NCBI GenBank assembly: GCA_020137815.1
Contig: CM035362.1
Span: 956,605 to 1,020,604 of the forward strand
DNA: 64,000 nt
Reading direction: 5' to 3'
From: Hormiphora californensis
Lineage: Eukaryota > Ctenophora > Tentaculata > Cydippida > Pleurobrachiidae
A program made the translations under genes and the position numbers. Numbering within the stretch: the stretch's first letter is position 1; each line of letters begins with the position of its first letter. Shown here one piece after another: positions 31,422-54,900 of the stretch. A model generated the notes under the pieces. That model saw only the letters and a list, made by a program, of their open reading frames with translations. It was not told the origin of the DNA and did not search any database.

Positions 31422-33492
31422 TCATGATTCTGTGACTTTGACGAACTTTCCGAGAATCTCAGAATCCCTGATCAGTAAGAAATCCTGGAGGGAGGGAGGA
31501 AACAGGTTAGGAATACTATTCCGAATTGTCCCTCTTCAGAACCACAGAACACGCTAAATAAACATTTCGTCCCCTCAGATTTTAAAACTATCTTCCCTCC
31601 CAAATATCTGTCTCTCTGCCTCTCTCTCACCTCATCATCAAGTGTCAACTTGGTTCCGCCGTACTCGGGAAGAAGCACTTTATCACCAACTGCTACGGAA
31701 ACTGGGATCACCTGTGTAGAATAAAACTTAGATTAGAACAGGTTATGAGCGGTTAACATTAACCGAGTCCTATAATTCTCTGTAGTTGGCACTTTTATTT
31801 TGGGGTGAGGCAAAGCAAGGAAGGGGTAAAGTAAGGTAAAATTGAGTGGTCAGATCGGGATACAAAAAGAGAATCAGAATAGAAAGCCGAAAGGGTGACG
31901 ATGTTAACTCACATCACCATCAGCGTCCACACCTCCTGGCCCACAGGCAACTACAACTGCTTCATTCAGTTTCTTCTGGGACGACTCAGGCAGCATAATT
32001 CCACCTTTAGTTTTCTGAGGGAGAGATGTGGGTGTGATTCTGGACAAAGCACAATTTGTACGGTGGTTTTCAGATTAAAAGGACAATAGTTGGCAGAAAT
32101 CAGTAATCACACACTCTCACACAATGTGTCTAGTATTAGGTCATTCGGTAAATATCTGGACAGGTATGTTTGTGAGAGAACGGAGCTAGATAGAGCCAAG
32201 CGACCTGTTCCAGCGTCTTCCTTGGACATTTTTAGGTTGGACTAGGATGGTGGGAACCTTCGCCTGCTGGCAGTATTGCCTCACGAGCAATATGTTTCAA
32301 TGCTACTCTAGCTGCCGCTTTATGCTAACTTTTAACTCAATTTCGGACCAATATGACGTACTTCCGGATAATTCGGAAAGTTTTTAACCCTATATATTGC
32401 TTATTAAATGCCTTGAGATACTCCATAAACCTTCTTGAAATTTTTGGATAAAATTTCTAGCATGGGGAAGCGATTTTCGCTAGATTTGGTAAAGCTGGAT
32501 TTTAAATTTTTTTACAAATGTTGAAAAAAGCCGCCATGAGCCAGGTATCCATTGACCGATCGTAATAAAACTATCATAGGACCTAGAAAATTGTATAAGC
32601 TAACATTTAACGTTGGATTCAAGTCATTTAGAGGTTTAGAACGTACAAAAACGGCCATGAAGTGTGCAAAGCGCAATTTTGGCAAAAATCAAATTTTTAA
32701 GGATGAAGATGGAATCTAAACGCTTCAATTATGGTTGCATCATATTCAGGCTTAAAAAGTGATCTAGGAACACTGGTCAAACCGATAATCTGTCCCCAAT
32801 AGAGAAAATGCCATGACATATTCAATCATCCGTAGTGCCACAGTTTTTTCTTGCATAAAGCGGCAGCTAGAGTAGCATTGAAACATATTGCTCGTGAGGC
32901 AATACTGCCAGCAGGCGAAAGTTCCCACCATCCTAGTCCAACCTAAAAATGTCCAAGGAAGACGCTGGAACAGGTCGCTTGGCTCTATCTGGTTCCGTTC
33001 TCTCACAATCATACCTGTCCAGATATTTACCGAATGACCTAATAAATAACACAGTATTAATCATCTCTGCCTAGTTTACTAAGGAATGTCTCAAAACTAG
33101 TTCACTACTTACAGTTGCAGCAACAGCCCTGGACACCAGAATCCTGTCAAACAGAGGGATGAAGTTCTTAATAGCAGCAGCCTGAGGGAGGGGAGAGGAT
33201 ATTTTAAAAGAGGAACAATGTGCAAAATCAAGGAATGTTCAATCAAAATTGGAAAAGTTCCAAAACTAAACCAAAAGTTAGGGCAAATTAAAAGTTATCA
33301 AAACCCCTTTTCTCGTGTCCTAGCATAACACCAGGAACTTACCATATCACACGCAGATAGAAACAACGGAGGCGGGTTATTCGAAACGGAAGAGGGGTCG
33401 GAGGCAAGAGAATGTGAGAGTGAGAGAGGGAACGTTCTGGGAGGCTGAGAGTGGACGATTGTCAGTAGCACACTGCGCGCGGTCCTGAACAT
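31422..33492 (-). CDS. HSPE1: Mitochondrial 10-kDa chaperonin (HSP10/CPN10)
   Basis: HSP10 is the heptameric co-chaperonin lid of HSP60 in the mitochondrial matrix. Exons in transcript order: 33492-33343, 33181-33113, 32014-31913, 31711-31631, 31484-31422, all in phase. Recognisable parts are AAAIKNFIPLFDRILV, the mobile-loop region KTKGGIMLPESSQKK, VGDKVLLPEYGGTKL and SEILGKFVKV before the stop. Two in-frame starts exist in the first exon. The downstream ATG at 33345-33343 is the last codon of the exon and gives M-AAAIKNF, a 105-residue protein matching the normal family start. The upstream ATG at 33492-33490 adds 49 residues (MFRTARSVLL and so on). A 907-bp MITE occupies intron 2. The gene is head-to-head with HSP60. 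Confidence 0.96.
32136..33042. mobile_element. Mariner-like long-TIR MITE, copy 2 (in HSP10 intron)
   Basis: It begins TTAGGTCATTCGGTAAAT and ends with the exact inverse, ATTTACCGAATGACCTAA, flanked by TA. The arms are about 195 bp. The central region matches copy 1 (10066-10964) in inverted orientation, for example the ATGCCATGACATATTCAATC stretch. No coding frame remains. Confidence 0.9.
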
Positions 33493-38000
<4,508 letters not shown>

Positions 38001-38249
38001 GGAGTTGAACACTGAAAGTTTTTTATTCTTTTTTAACCGATATCCCCCACTGTACTGTTCATGTTGACCCTTACTGAGAGAGAGATATGTACGGTGTGTT
38101 TTATGAAGAGTTTAATTTATTACCCCCACTGTTATTTGACGTGTTTTACTTTCTGGGAAATGGGCTCCCATTGGTGCGCTCAGATCGGCTGATTTCGGGT
38201 CAGACAGGAGCTGGTCAAATTGATACAAACATCATTTAAATTGTCTGAA

Positions 38250-38255
38250 AATAAA
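38250..38255 (+). promoter_or_regulatory. Candidate polyadenylation signal of HSP60
   Basis: AATAAA lies 250 bp after the HSP60 stop and before the convergent TMEM67 3' end at 38399. It fits the transcript end, but no cleavage site can be proven. Confidence 0.5.
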
Positions 38256-38398
38256 TACATGATATATTTACACATACTACATGGAGCACTGCTTTGTCAG
38301 TTTGTCAAATTGTCCGTGATTTGAATCTTTTCTGTTTCAATCGATTCCATGCCCCTCACTTTCTGTCTCTCATTCAATGATTCCAGATTCCATAATCC

Positions 38399-44645
<6,247 letters not shown>

Positions 44646-45999
44646 CGCTTAAACATGGTTAGATTATTAAAAAGGTGCCGAGTAAAAGGATTCAGGTCTA
44701 GGGCGCCCTAGTAGTAGCTTTCAAGCATCTGGGATCTACAAGCAATGGCGTGCTTGAGTGTGAAAACGAATTTTTTTACGATTTTTTGGCATACGTCGCA
44801 GGCCCCTTATAATCCTTATTATAAAGTACAAATGAACGTCGTAGTGAGGAGTATGATGACCTATCATCACGTGCAAATAGAGGGGGGTTGCCAAGGAGGT
44901 GCCCTGGGAGGGGTATTGGAGGGGGATACTGCACGTGCATGTTTTTGGTTGTTTGTTGCGTGTTCCTGTGTTGTTCCTGTAGTGATTTGGATATACTGCT
45001 GGGACCTCCATGATTGCCAAAGCCTTTCTACCTACGTACCCCGTTGATTCTCTACACAGCTACAATTCTACGGATCTTTATCACCTGATTCTACATGTTA
45101 TTCAGCGGGATTTCCCTTGATGTTTATCACCAGTGCAGCGCTCTACCACTACCAACCTCCGTATTCTTTATCCCGACATGGAGAGACGAAGAGTAAGAGG
45201 GGGGGGGAGATAGAGACGGGTGGGGGGGGGGGGTGTTGTAGGACTTAACAATGGGCTTTCTAGTCTTAACTAAAAGATGCAAATGAGTGGCGTGATGATG
45301 TCCTATCCACACGTGCAAATGGAGGGGGTTGCCAAGGAGGTGCCTTAGCCCCTACGCAGCGGGCGATTGAAGGCTGCACGTGCGGGTCGGTGCAGCGAGT
45401 GAGAGGGGTGCTCCTGGGTGAGGGAGAGTGTGGGGATTTGAGTCAACGGGTGCTCTACTTCAACGGGCTTTCTAGTATAATATAATTGCGGGGGTGCGCG
45501 CATGAGGGGGCTTTTTTATACGATTTTCGTCCTCTTTTTCAAATCTGAGACACGAAATTAAAACTCAAGATTTTTTTTAAGCTTCTTTACAAAACGTGAT
45601 CACGCGCGGCGCGTCGTTTACTCTAGTCGTAAAATGTACTTTCCCAATTCCCGCGCGTTACAAAAAGTTTCACTTTTTGGGTTTAAGTTAAATCTTGGTA
45701 AATTACGATATGAAACTCATCATCTTGTAGAAATTGAATTACCCAATATTCAAATTCAAAACATGAAAATTAATTGGTCAATGGTAGATAACTGTTGAAT
45801 CGTTCACGGATATTCTCTGAATAGTTTAGGATTTCTACCAGTACCCCAGCCCTGCAGGGCCCGGGCCTACTAAAAACATTCAGTCTCTTTTAATTCCAAT
45901 CACCTCTAGTTAAATTGAACTTCAATTGATCAACTCTGTCCAAAACAAACAGCAAAATCTCAGAATCACAACAAACAAAATAGCGTCCCCACATTGTCC
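44646..45999. other. Intergenic DNA between TMEM67 and LAMTOR4
   Basis: No exon recognised. A block at about 44838-44950 recurs as a direct repeat at about 45290-45385: both share ACGTGCAAAT, then GGGTTGCCAAGGAGGTGCC, then CTGCACGTGC. Nearby GGGCTTTCTAG also repeats (45251 and 45466). This region probably includes the TMEM67 promoter and remnants of a small repeat family. Confidence 0.6.
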
Positions 46000-48900
46000 T
46001 CACTTGTCCCCGAACTTGACAACGTGGATCTCGTTGTTAACAACTGTCCCCATGACAACCCCATCTTCTGACACGACTGAAGGGGGGAGGGGGCATTAGA
46101 AATATAAAATGGGAACTTTAAATACAATAAACATAAAGGGGTATTCTAGAGGGGCCGAGAGGTCTTGTGAAAATGGTGTGAACTGTGATATGGAATCAAA
46201 TAAAACGATGTCTATTAATTTATCACTTATTTACAATATAAGTTTGTATTTATCACAGTTAATAAATCTGTCATACAGATGGTTGTCAATCTCAGGAGAT
46301 CATATAATGTTCCTTGAGGACAAAATAAATATTAAAAACCCCTAGGAATCCTCACAACTCCTTCAGCTGCTTTTCCAGCTCCTTCTTTTTGCTTAGTTTA
46401 GCAACTTGGTCCTTATCAGGTACTATCTCACCTGCTTCAACCTGTATAAGATGCGTGTTATTAATGTCTCTAATGAACAATTAATTTATCTGATATGTTG
46501 TTTGAACGTTGAAATAAACCAGAAATGAAATCAGACTCAATATATCACATAAAACACACCTTTGACTGTAAATCCTCTATAGCACGTAGTTTCTTCATTA
46601 TCCCCTTCTTCTTCTTCTCTATTTCACCAGGTGTTAGTTCATCATCTTTACTAATATTCACCTGCACGTGGAATTTAGCTGTCAGGCCGTTAGTGATGAC
46701 ATCACCTCCCAAACAAAACGTGTAGGAGATAGTCCCCCCATTCCCATATCAAAAAGAGGAATCCCCGGTCAAAAGGGTAGGCAAGACCTCGAAATCTAAG
46801 CAGCACAATGAATGGCCATATTTTCCTATTCAATAGATGGGTCAAAGTGGGAAAGTTTCTTAGAGATCAGGAGGGTCAAAGTGGGAAAGTTTCTTAGAGA
46901 TGAGGAGGTTCAAAGTGGGAAAGTTTCTCAGAGATTAGGAGGTTCAAAGTGGGAAAGTTTCTTGGAGATAAGGAGGGTCAAAGTGGGAAAGTTTCTTAGA
47001 GATAAGGAGGGTCAAAGTGGGAAAGTTTCTTAGAGATAAGGAGGGTCAAAGTGGGAAAGTTTCTTAGAGATAAGGAAGTTCAAAGTGGGAAAGTTTATTA
47101 GAGATAAGGAGGGTCAAAGTGGGAAAGTTTCTTAGAGATAAGGAGGGTCAAAATGGGAAAGTTTCTTAGAGATAAAGATGGTCATAGTGGGAAAATTTCT
47201 TAGAGATAAGGAGGGTCAAAGTGGGAAAGTTTCTTAGATATAAGGAGGGTCAAAGTGGGAAAGTTTCTTAGAGATAAGGAGGGTCAAAGTGGGAAAGTTT
47301 CTTAGAGATAAGGAGGGTCAAAGTGGGAAAGTTTCTTAGAGATAAGGAGGGTCAAATTGGGAAAATTTCTTAGAGATAAGGAGGGTCAAAGTGGGAAAGT
47401 TTCTTAGAGATAAGGAGGGTCAACATGGGAAAGTTTCTTAGAGATAAGGAGGGTCATAGTGGGAAAGTTTCATAGAGATAAGGAGGGTCAAAGTGGGAAA
47501 GTTTCTTAGAGATAAGGAGGGTCAAAGTGGGAAAGTTTCTGAGAGATAAGGAGGGTCAAAGTGGGAAAGTTTCTTAGTGATAAAGAGGGTCAAAGTGGGA
47601 AAGTTTCTTAGAGATAAGGAGGGTCAAAGTGGGAAAGTTTCTTAGAGATAAGGAAGTTCAAAATGGGAGAGTTTCTTAGAGATAAGGAGGGTCAAAGTGG
47701 GAAAGTTTCTTAGAGATAAGGAGGGTCAAAGTGGGAAAGTTTTTTAGAGATAAGGAGGGTCAAAGTGGGAAAGTTTCTTAGAGATAAGGAGGGTCAAAGT
47801 GGGAAAGTTTCTTAGAGATAAGGAGGGTCAAAGTGGGAAAGTTTCTTAGAGATAAGAAGGTTCAAAGTGGGAAAGTTTATTAGAGATAAGGAGGGTCAAA
47901 GTGGGAAAGTTACTTATAACGTGTTGGGCAAAAAAAATGTCCCCCCTAGACTAGCATAGTTCCAGATATCGTAGAGCTCTAAAATTTTACACAGTTACTC
48001 TATGGGACAAATAAATAAGTCCCACAAAATTTCAGACTTTTAGCTCAAAGTTCATTTTTTTGATCGGAATGAACATTGTTATTCATTCCAAAAAAACATA
48101 ATTTTTCGGTCCAGAAGCCAAGCAATTGTCTTTGGCTCTCGATTTTCTTTCAAATGCGACCAAGAAAAGCCAAAACGGACAACCACAAGGCACACAGTGG
48201 TCATGTTTCTGACAGTTAGTCAGGTCATGTGATCCCCATCGAATCGTGAGTTGCTAATCAGGCTTAGTGGGGAAGAATCACGTATCACAGTCGCTAATGA
48301 GGGATGTGTATCGAAAAAGCGACATGTGATTCGGGAGCACTTGGGTAAAGAGGCCACTTGTTAATGAGCTTCGGATCTCATGACCAATAGTCATCGTCAT
48401 CCCTCATTAGCAGCTGTGATACGTGATTCTCCACCATTAAGCCTGATTAGCAATTCTGAATAAATTACACGATTCGGTGGGGATCACATGACCTGACTAA
48501 CTGTCAGAAACATGACCACTGTGTGCCTTGTGGTTGTCCGTTTTGGCTTTTCTTGGTCGCATTTGAAAGAAAATCGAGAGCCAAAGACAATTGCTTGGCT
48601 TCTGGACCGAAAAATCATGTTTTTTGGAATGAATAACAATGTTATAATGAGGGTCAAAATGGGAAAGTTTCTTAGAGATAAGGATGGTCATAGTGGGAAA
48701 GTTTCTTAGAGATAAGGAGGGTCAAAGTGGGAAAGTTTCTTAGAGATAAGGAGGGTCAAAGTGGGAAAGTTCTTAGAGATTAGGAGGGTCAAAGTGGGAA
48801 AGTTTCTTAGAGATAAGGAGGGTCAACATGGGAAAGTTTCTTAGAGATAAGGAGGGTCAAAGTGGGAAAGTTTCTTAGAGATAAGGAGGGTCAAAGTAGG

Positions 48901-51900
48901 AAAGTTTCTTAGAGATAAGGAGGGTCAAAGTGGGAAAGTTTCTTAGAGATGTTGATAATGGTTTTCGATACGAGAACGACTACAGAGAGTTGGTGTGTGG
49001 AACCGAAGCTCTTGAACTGAATTTTAGTCAACCATATATACTACCAAATCCTCTGACTCTGTTTATAAACAATATCTTTAAACAAGTAGAAGAATGCTAT
49101 TGCCGATTGCGACTCTGACGTAGAGCCTCAACCCATAACAAACTCTATCCTAAACAAGATGTTAAACATGTATACAGCTGATGCCATTGACTTGAGCAAT
49201 CAGCTGTATAACATATGCCCCTAACAAAAATAAAAATATTTATTGCACTTTTTAGAGTACAAAAAATATTTTAGATGGGCTTCCAAAATCCCTAATAATA
49301 AATTATAAAATACACACACGCTCTCTCATAGTCCATTCTCTCAACTCTACCGTCAGAAACACCAGTCCCTACACCAGAGCTTCCTACGTCACATGATGGT
49401 ACCAGTTCCCGCCTGAGTCCACCCAGTCGTATCTCTGCGTATACTGCTCCCATGGCAACAGAGATGATCATTCGCCGTGTCTGCATCAACCGGAACTCAT
49501 CTGTGCTCCACGCCCCAGAAACATGTCCACGGGTACACACGGGTTTGAATCCAGATCCACCAAAGCCTAGAAACTCCAGCCACTTCCGGGTAGCAGGAAC
49601 ATCTGGTCCGATTTGTATCTGACTCCACTTGTTGATAAGTGTTTTCGATACGAGAACGACTAAAGAGAGTTGGTTTGCGGAACCGAAGCTCTTGAACTGA
49701 ATTTTAGTCAACCATATATACTACCAAATCCTCTGACTCTGTTTATAAACAATATCTTTAAACAAGTAGAAGAATGCTATTGCCGATTGCGACTCTGACG
49801 TAGAGCCTCAACCCATAACAAACTCTATCCTAAACAAGATGTTAAACATGTATACAGCTGATGCCATTGACTTGAGCAATCAGCTGTATAACAGAGATAA
49901 GGAGGGTCAAAGACCAAAGTGGGAAAGTTTCTTAGAGATAAGGAGGGTCAAAGTGGGAAAGTTTCTTAGAGATAAGGAAGTTCAAAATGGGAGAGTTTCT
50001 TAGAGATAAGGAGGGTCAAAGTGGGAAAGTTTCTTAGAGATAAGGAGGGTCAAAGTGGGAAAGTTTTTTAGAGATAAGGAGGGTCAAAGTGGGAAAGTTT
50101 CTTAGAGATAAGGAGGGTCAAAGTGGGAAAGTTTCTGAGAGATAAGGAGGGTCAAAGTGGGAAAGTTTCTTAGAGATAAGAAGGTTCAAAGTGGGAAAGT
50201 TTATTAGAGATAAGGAGGGTCAAAGTGGGAAAGTTTCTTAGAGATAACTTATCTCTAAGAAACTTTCCCACTTTGAACCTCCTTATCTCAGATAAGGAGG
50301 TTCAAAGTGGGAAAGTTTCTTAGAGATAAGGAGGGTCAAAGTGGGAAAGTTTCTTAGAGATAAGGAGGTTCAAAGTGGAAAAGTTTCTTAGAGATAAGAA
50401 GGGTCAAAGTGGGAAAGTTTCTTAGAGATAAGGAGGGTCAAAGTGGGAAAGTTTCTTAGAGATAAGGAGGGTCAAAGTGGGAAAGTTTCTTAGAGATAAG
50501 GAGGGTCAAAGTGGGAAAGTTTCTTAGAGATAAGGAGGGTCAAAGTGGGAAAGTTTCTTAGAGATAAGGAGGGTCAAAGTGGGAAAGTTTCTTAGAGATA
50601 AGGAGGGTCAAAGTAGGAAAGTTTCTTAGAGATAAGGAGGGTCAAAGTGGGAAAGTTTCTTAGAGATAAGGAGGTTCAAAGTGGAAAAGTTTCTTAGAGA
50701 TAAGAAGGGTCAAAGTGGGAAAGTTTCTTAGAGATAAGGAGGGTCAAAGTGGGAAAGTTTCTTAGAGATAAGGAGGGTCAAAGTGGGAAAGTTTCTTAGA
50801 GATAAGGAGGGTCAAAGTGGGAAAGTTTCTTAGAGATAAGGAGGGTCAAAGTGGGAAAGTTTCTTAGAGATAAGGAAGTTCAAAATGGGAGAGTTTCTTA
50901 GAGATAAGGAGGGTCAAAGTGGGAAAGTTTCTTAGAGATAAGGAGGGTCAAAGTGGGAAAGTTTTTTAGAGATAAGGAGGGTCAAAGTGGGAAAGTTTCT
51001 TAGAGATAATGAGGGTCAAAGTGGGAAAGTTTCTTAGAGATAAGGAGGGTCAAAGTGGGAAAGTTTCTTAGAGATAAGGAGGGTCAAAGTGGGAAAGTTT
51101 CTTAGAGATAAGAAGGTTCAAAGTGGGAAAGTTTATTAGAGATAAGGAGGGTCAAAGTGGGAAAGTTACTTATAGATAAGGAGGGTGAAAATGGGAAAGT
51201 TTCTTAGAGATAAGGATGGTCATAGTGGGAAAGTTTCTTAGAGATAAGGAGGGTCAAAGTGGGAAAGTTTCTTAGAGATAAGGAGGGTCAAAGTGGGAAA
51301 GTTCTTAGAGATTAGGAGGGTCAAAGTGGGAAAGTTTCTTAGAGATAAGGAGGGTCAACATGGGAAAGTTTCATAGAGATAAGGAGGGTCAAAGTGGGAA
51401 AGTTTCTTAGAGATAAGGAGGGTCAAAGTGGGAAAGTTTCTTAGAGATAAGGAGGGTCAAAGTGGGAAAGTTTCTTAGAGATAAGGAGGGTCAAAGTGGG
51501 AAAGTTTCTTAGAGATAAGGAAGTTCAAAATGGGAGAGTTTCTTAGAGATAAGGAGGGTCAAAGTGGGAAAGTTTCTTAGAGATAAGGAGGGTCAAAGTG
51601 GGAAAGTTTTTTAGAGATAAGGAGGGTCAAAGTGGGAAAGTTTCTTAGAGATAAGGAGGGTCAAAGTGGGAAAGTTTCTTAGAGATAAGGAGGGTCAAAG
51701 TGGGAAAGTTTCTTAGAGATAAGGAGGGTCAAAGTGGGAAAGTTTCTTAGAGATAAGAAGGTTCAAAGTGGGAAAGTTTATTAGAGATAAGGAGGGTCAA
51801 AGTGGGAAAGTTACTTATAGATAAGGAGGGTCGAAATGGGAAAGTTTCTTAGAGATAAGGATGGTCATAGTGGGAAAATTTCTTAGAGATAAGGAGGGTC

Positions 51901-54900
51901 AAAGTGGGAAAGTTTCTTAGAGATAAGGAGGGTCAAAGTGGGAAAGTTCTTAGAGATTAGGAGGGTCAAAGTGGGAAAGTTTCTTAGAAATTAGGTGGTT
52001 CAAAATGGGAAAGTTTCTTAGAGATTAGGAGGGTCAAAGTGGGAAAGTTTCTTCGAGATTAGGAGGGTCAAAGTGGGAAAGTTTCTTAGAGATTAGGAAG
52101 GTCAAAGTTTCTTAGAGATTAGGTGCCATTCTACTCATTTACCTGTTCCGTTATTCCAGTAGTTATCTCTTCAATAACAAACTCATCTTCCTTTTTAGCC
52201 TCCTTCTTCTTTGCCCTCTTCTTTTGGTTCTTGCTCAGCTTCGGTTTATTACTCGCCGCCAAATCCGCCTGAAGGAGGAAAATTTAATCAATTGTTGCAG
52301 AGTTGCATTAGAAATGTGTTAAATAAATTTATATCCCTCAAATATCCTAACAGAGAGGGTCTAGCAATCTGTCACAGATTTCTAGACCCTCTCTGTAAAT
52401 TGTTACAAAGACTCACGTTAGTCATCCGTTCCTCTGATTTGGGTGTGGGCCCTGTGTATCCAGGTATAGCAGTAGCACCCTCGGACCACTTCTTCCCCTT
52501 AGACCTGTACGTGTCTTGCTCGTCTTGTGGAACGTATCCCTGCCAAGGAGAGGGAGAGAGGTGGTTAGGGAACGTAGCCCTGCCAGGGAAAGAGGGGTTA
52601 TAAACTGGGGTTAGAGAATCACGGGTTGGGAACAGTAAATTAGTCAGAAATTCCAATAAAATTCTCTCCACAATTACCTCCTTCACATATTTGACGGGTC
52701 TCCAGGAACCATCAGGACGCTGGGTGGAGGGGATGAACATCCTGCCTTGGGCATCTCTCTGCAGGCTCGCTTCAAAGTTCATTGGCTATTGTACAATGTT
52801 ATAGTAGAGGTTAGTACGGTGGGAACATTTCAAATACAACCGTAGTTCCAACTAGATCCAAAAACCAAACAAGTTTGGTGGATAGCCGGGGCCGCAGAAA
52901 TTAAAAAACGTGCGAAAGTTTTGATACATGAACTTTCGGGGCCTGGGGTGCTGTTAAATTCGCGTTTCCATGATTATAACCAGCAACATTTTCAAACTAT
53001 ACGCTAGGAAACTATCGCAATGATCAAATTATCATTATTTTTATATTCCGCATTATCAAACATACAGATCAACACATGTCCACGTATAATAATGTACTGC
53101 GCACAGTGGCCATTGGGTCGTTTCAGAGTCTGTTTTACAGAATAATAGTATGCTTTGAATGAACGGCTGACTATTATATCATGGAAACGCGAATTTAACA
53201 GCACCCCAGGCCCCGAAAGTTCATGTATCAAAACTTTCGCACGTTTTTTAATTTCTAGCGGCCCCGGCTATCCACCAAACTTGTTTGGTTTTTGGATCTA
53301 GTATCAGGCATTTTGTTATACTACGACATGCATTTTGTAATACTAGCTGAATTTAATAAACGCGATTAAACGATTGGGGATTCACGGACTTTTTCAATCG
53401 TAGGTAGCCTCATAATAATCGCAGAAATCCAATTGCGAATATCAATTGCGAATATCAATTGCGAATATCTAATATATTATCATTATAGTAATCACGGATA
53501 ACCAATCGCGGATAGCTGATCATGAATCCGTTATAAGTATTATAAGCTATCGCGATTAGCTATCTGCGAATATGCTATCTGCGATTGGTTACTATTATAT
53601 TACTTATTCGCGATAAGTTATCGTGATTAGTTATCCGCGATTACTATTATAATTGATTAGTTATCAGCATTTGATATATTCGCGATTGGTTCTCCGCGAT
53701 TGTTCTATGATTTTGATTATTAGTCACGGATAATGATCATGGTTAAGCATTGATATTTGATAATCAGATATATCTGATACAATCAGGTTTTAGGTGCTAA
53801 TTCGCTCTTTTCTCAGTGATTTTTAAAATCGTCGTATATTTAAGACAGTCATAACTCTAGATATGACTACCAATTATAACTGGAAATGCGGCAATAAACT
53901 TAATTTTATAAAATAAATCTGATTCAATGTTAATTTAGACTCTGAATCGCTTCTTTCTAGGCTTTTTTAAAATCGTCTTAAATTTAAGACAGTCATAAAT
54001 CTAGATATGACCACCAATTATACCTGAAAATACAGCAGTTGACATACGTTGGCAAAATATATATGATAAAATCGTGATTTGTAGTTTAATTTGCTCTTTT
54101 CTAGGTTTTTTTAAAATCGTCTTAAATCTTAATACAGTCAGATACCCGTAACTGAAGAACCGTAACTCGGATTTGCTTGAAATTTTGATAGTGTTTTCAA
54201 GATGTCAAGGCAACACCACGTACCAAGCGGTGTATTCGTAGAATGACGGGAAGGCTGTCTTAGACGCCAAAGAAAACTTAAGACAGTCATAACTTTTGTT
54301 ATGACTGTCCGTTTTATCTGTCCAAGCTTTAATACAAGGTACACCACTAGACCTACCGACTCCCAAAGTTTCATTGTGATAGCTTTAAAACTGTGGCCTC
54401 TATTGTGTACGCAAAAAAGTGGTTATTTTACGGTCGTTCGTGACGCGAAAAACGGACATTTTGTCTAAAATACGACCCTCTGTAACGTAAAAACCGTAAC
54501 TCCGATTTTCATGAAATTTTGAACGTGTGCTCTAGGTGTCAAGGCAACACGAACTACCAAGCGGCAAGTTCGTAGGACAACGGGAAGGTTGTCTAAAACA
54601 AAGTTGAAATTGCCGATTTCAGACAATAAGTATAGTAGCGCTGTCAAAATTTTCAAAAATTTTCAAAAAATTTAAAATTTTTTTTTCGCAATTTCGATTT
54701 TCCATTCAATGGAAGCAAGAATGCTTGGAAAATGGACATTTTTAAGGGAAGGATGGTTGGGGGAGGGAGGATTGGGCCCCGGGCGCTTGCCAGCGCTATG
54801 ATACCAAGTCAAAACCGGTCATGTGTTAACGTGACGATGGCTATGCAGTTAATGATCGATTTAGTGGGATGGTGATTCTCGGCCCCTCTAAAAACAATGC

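Noticed and set aside
46812-47033. 73-codon frame over the first minisatellite units
   Set aside because: It is a chance frame in tandem repeats inside the PYM1 intron, and it does not persist through the array.
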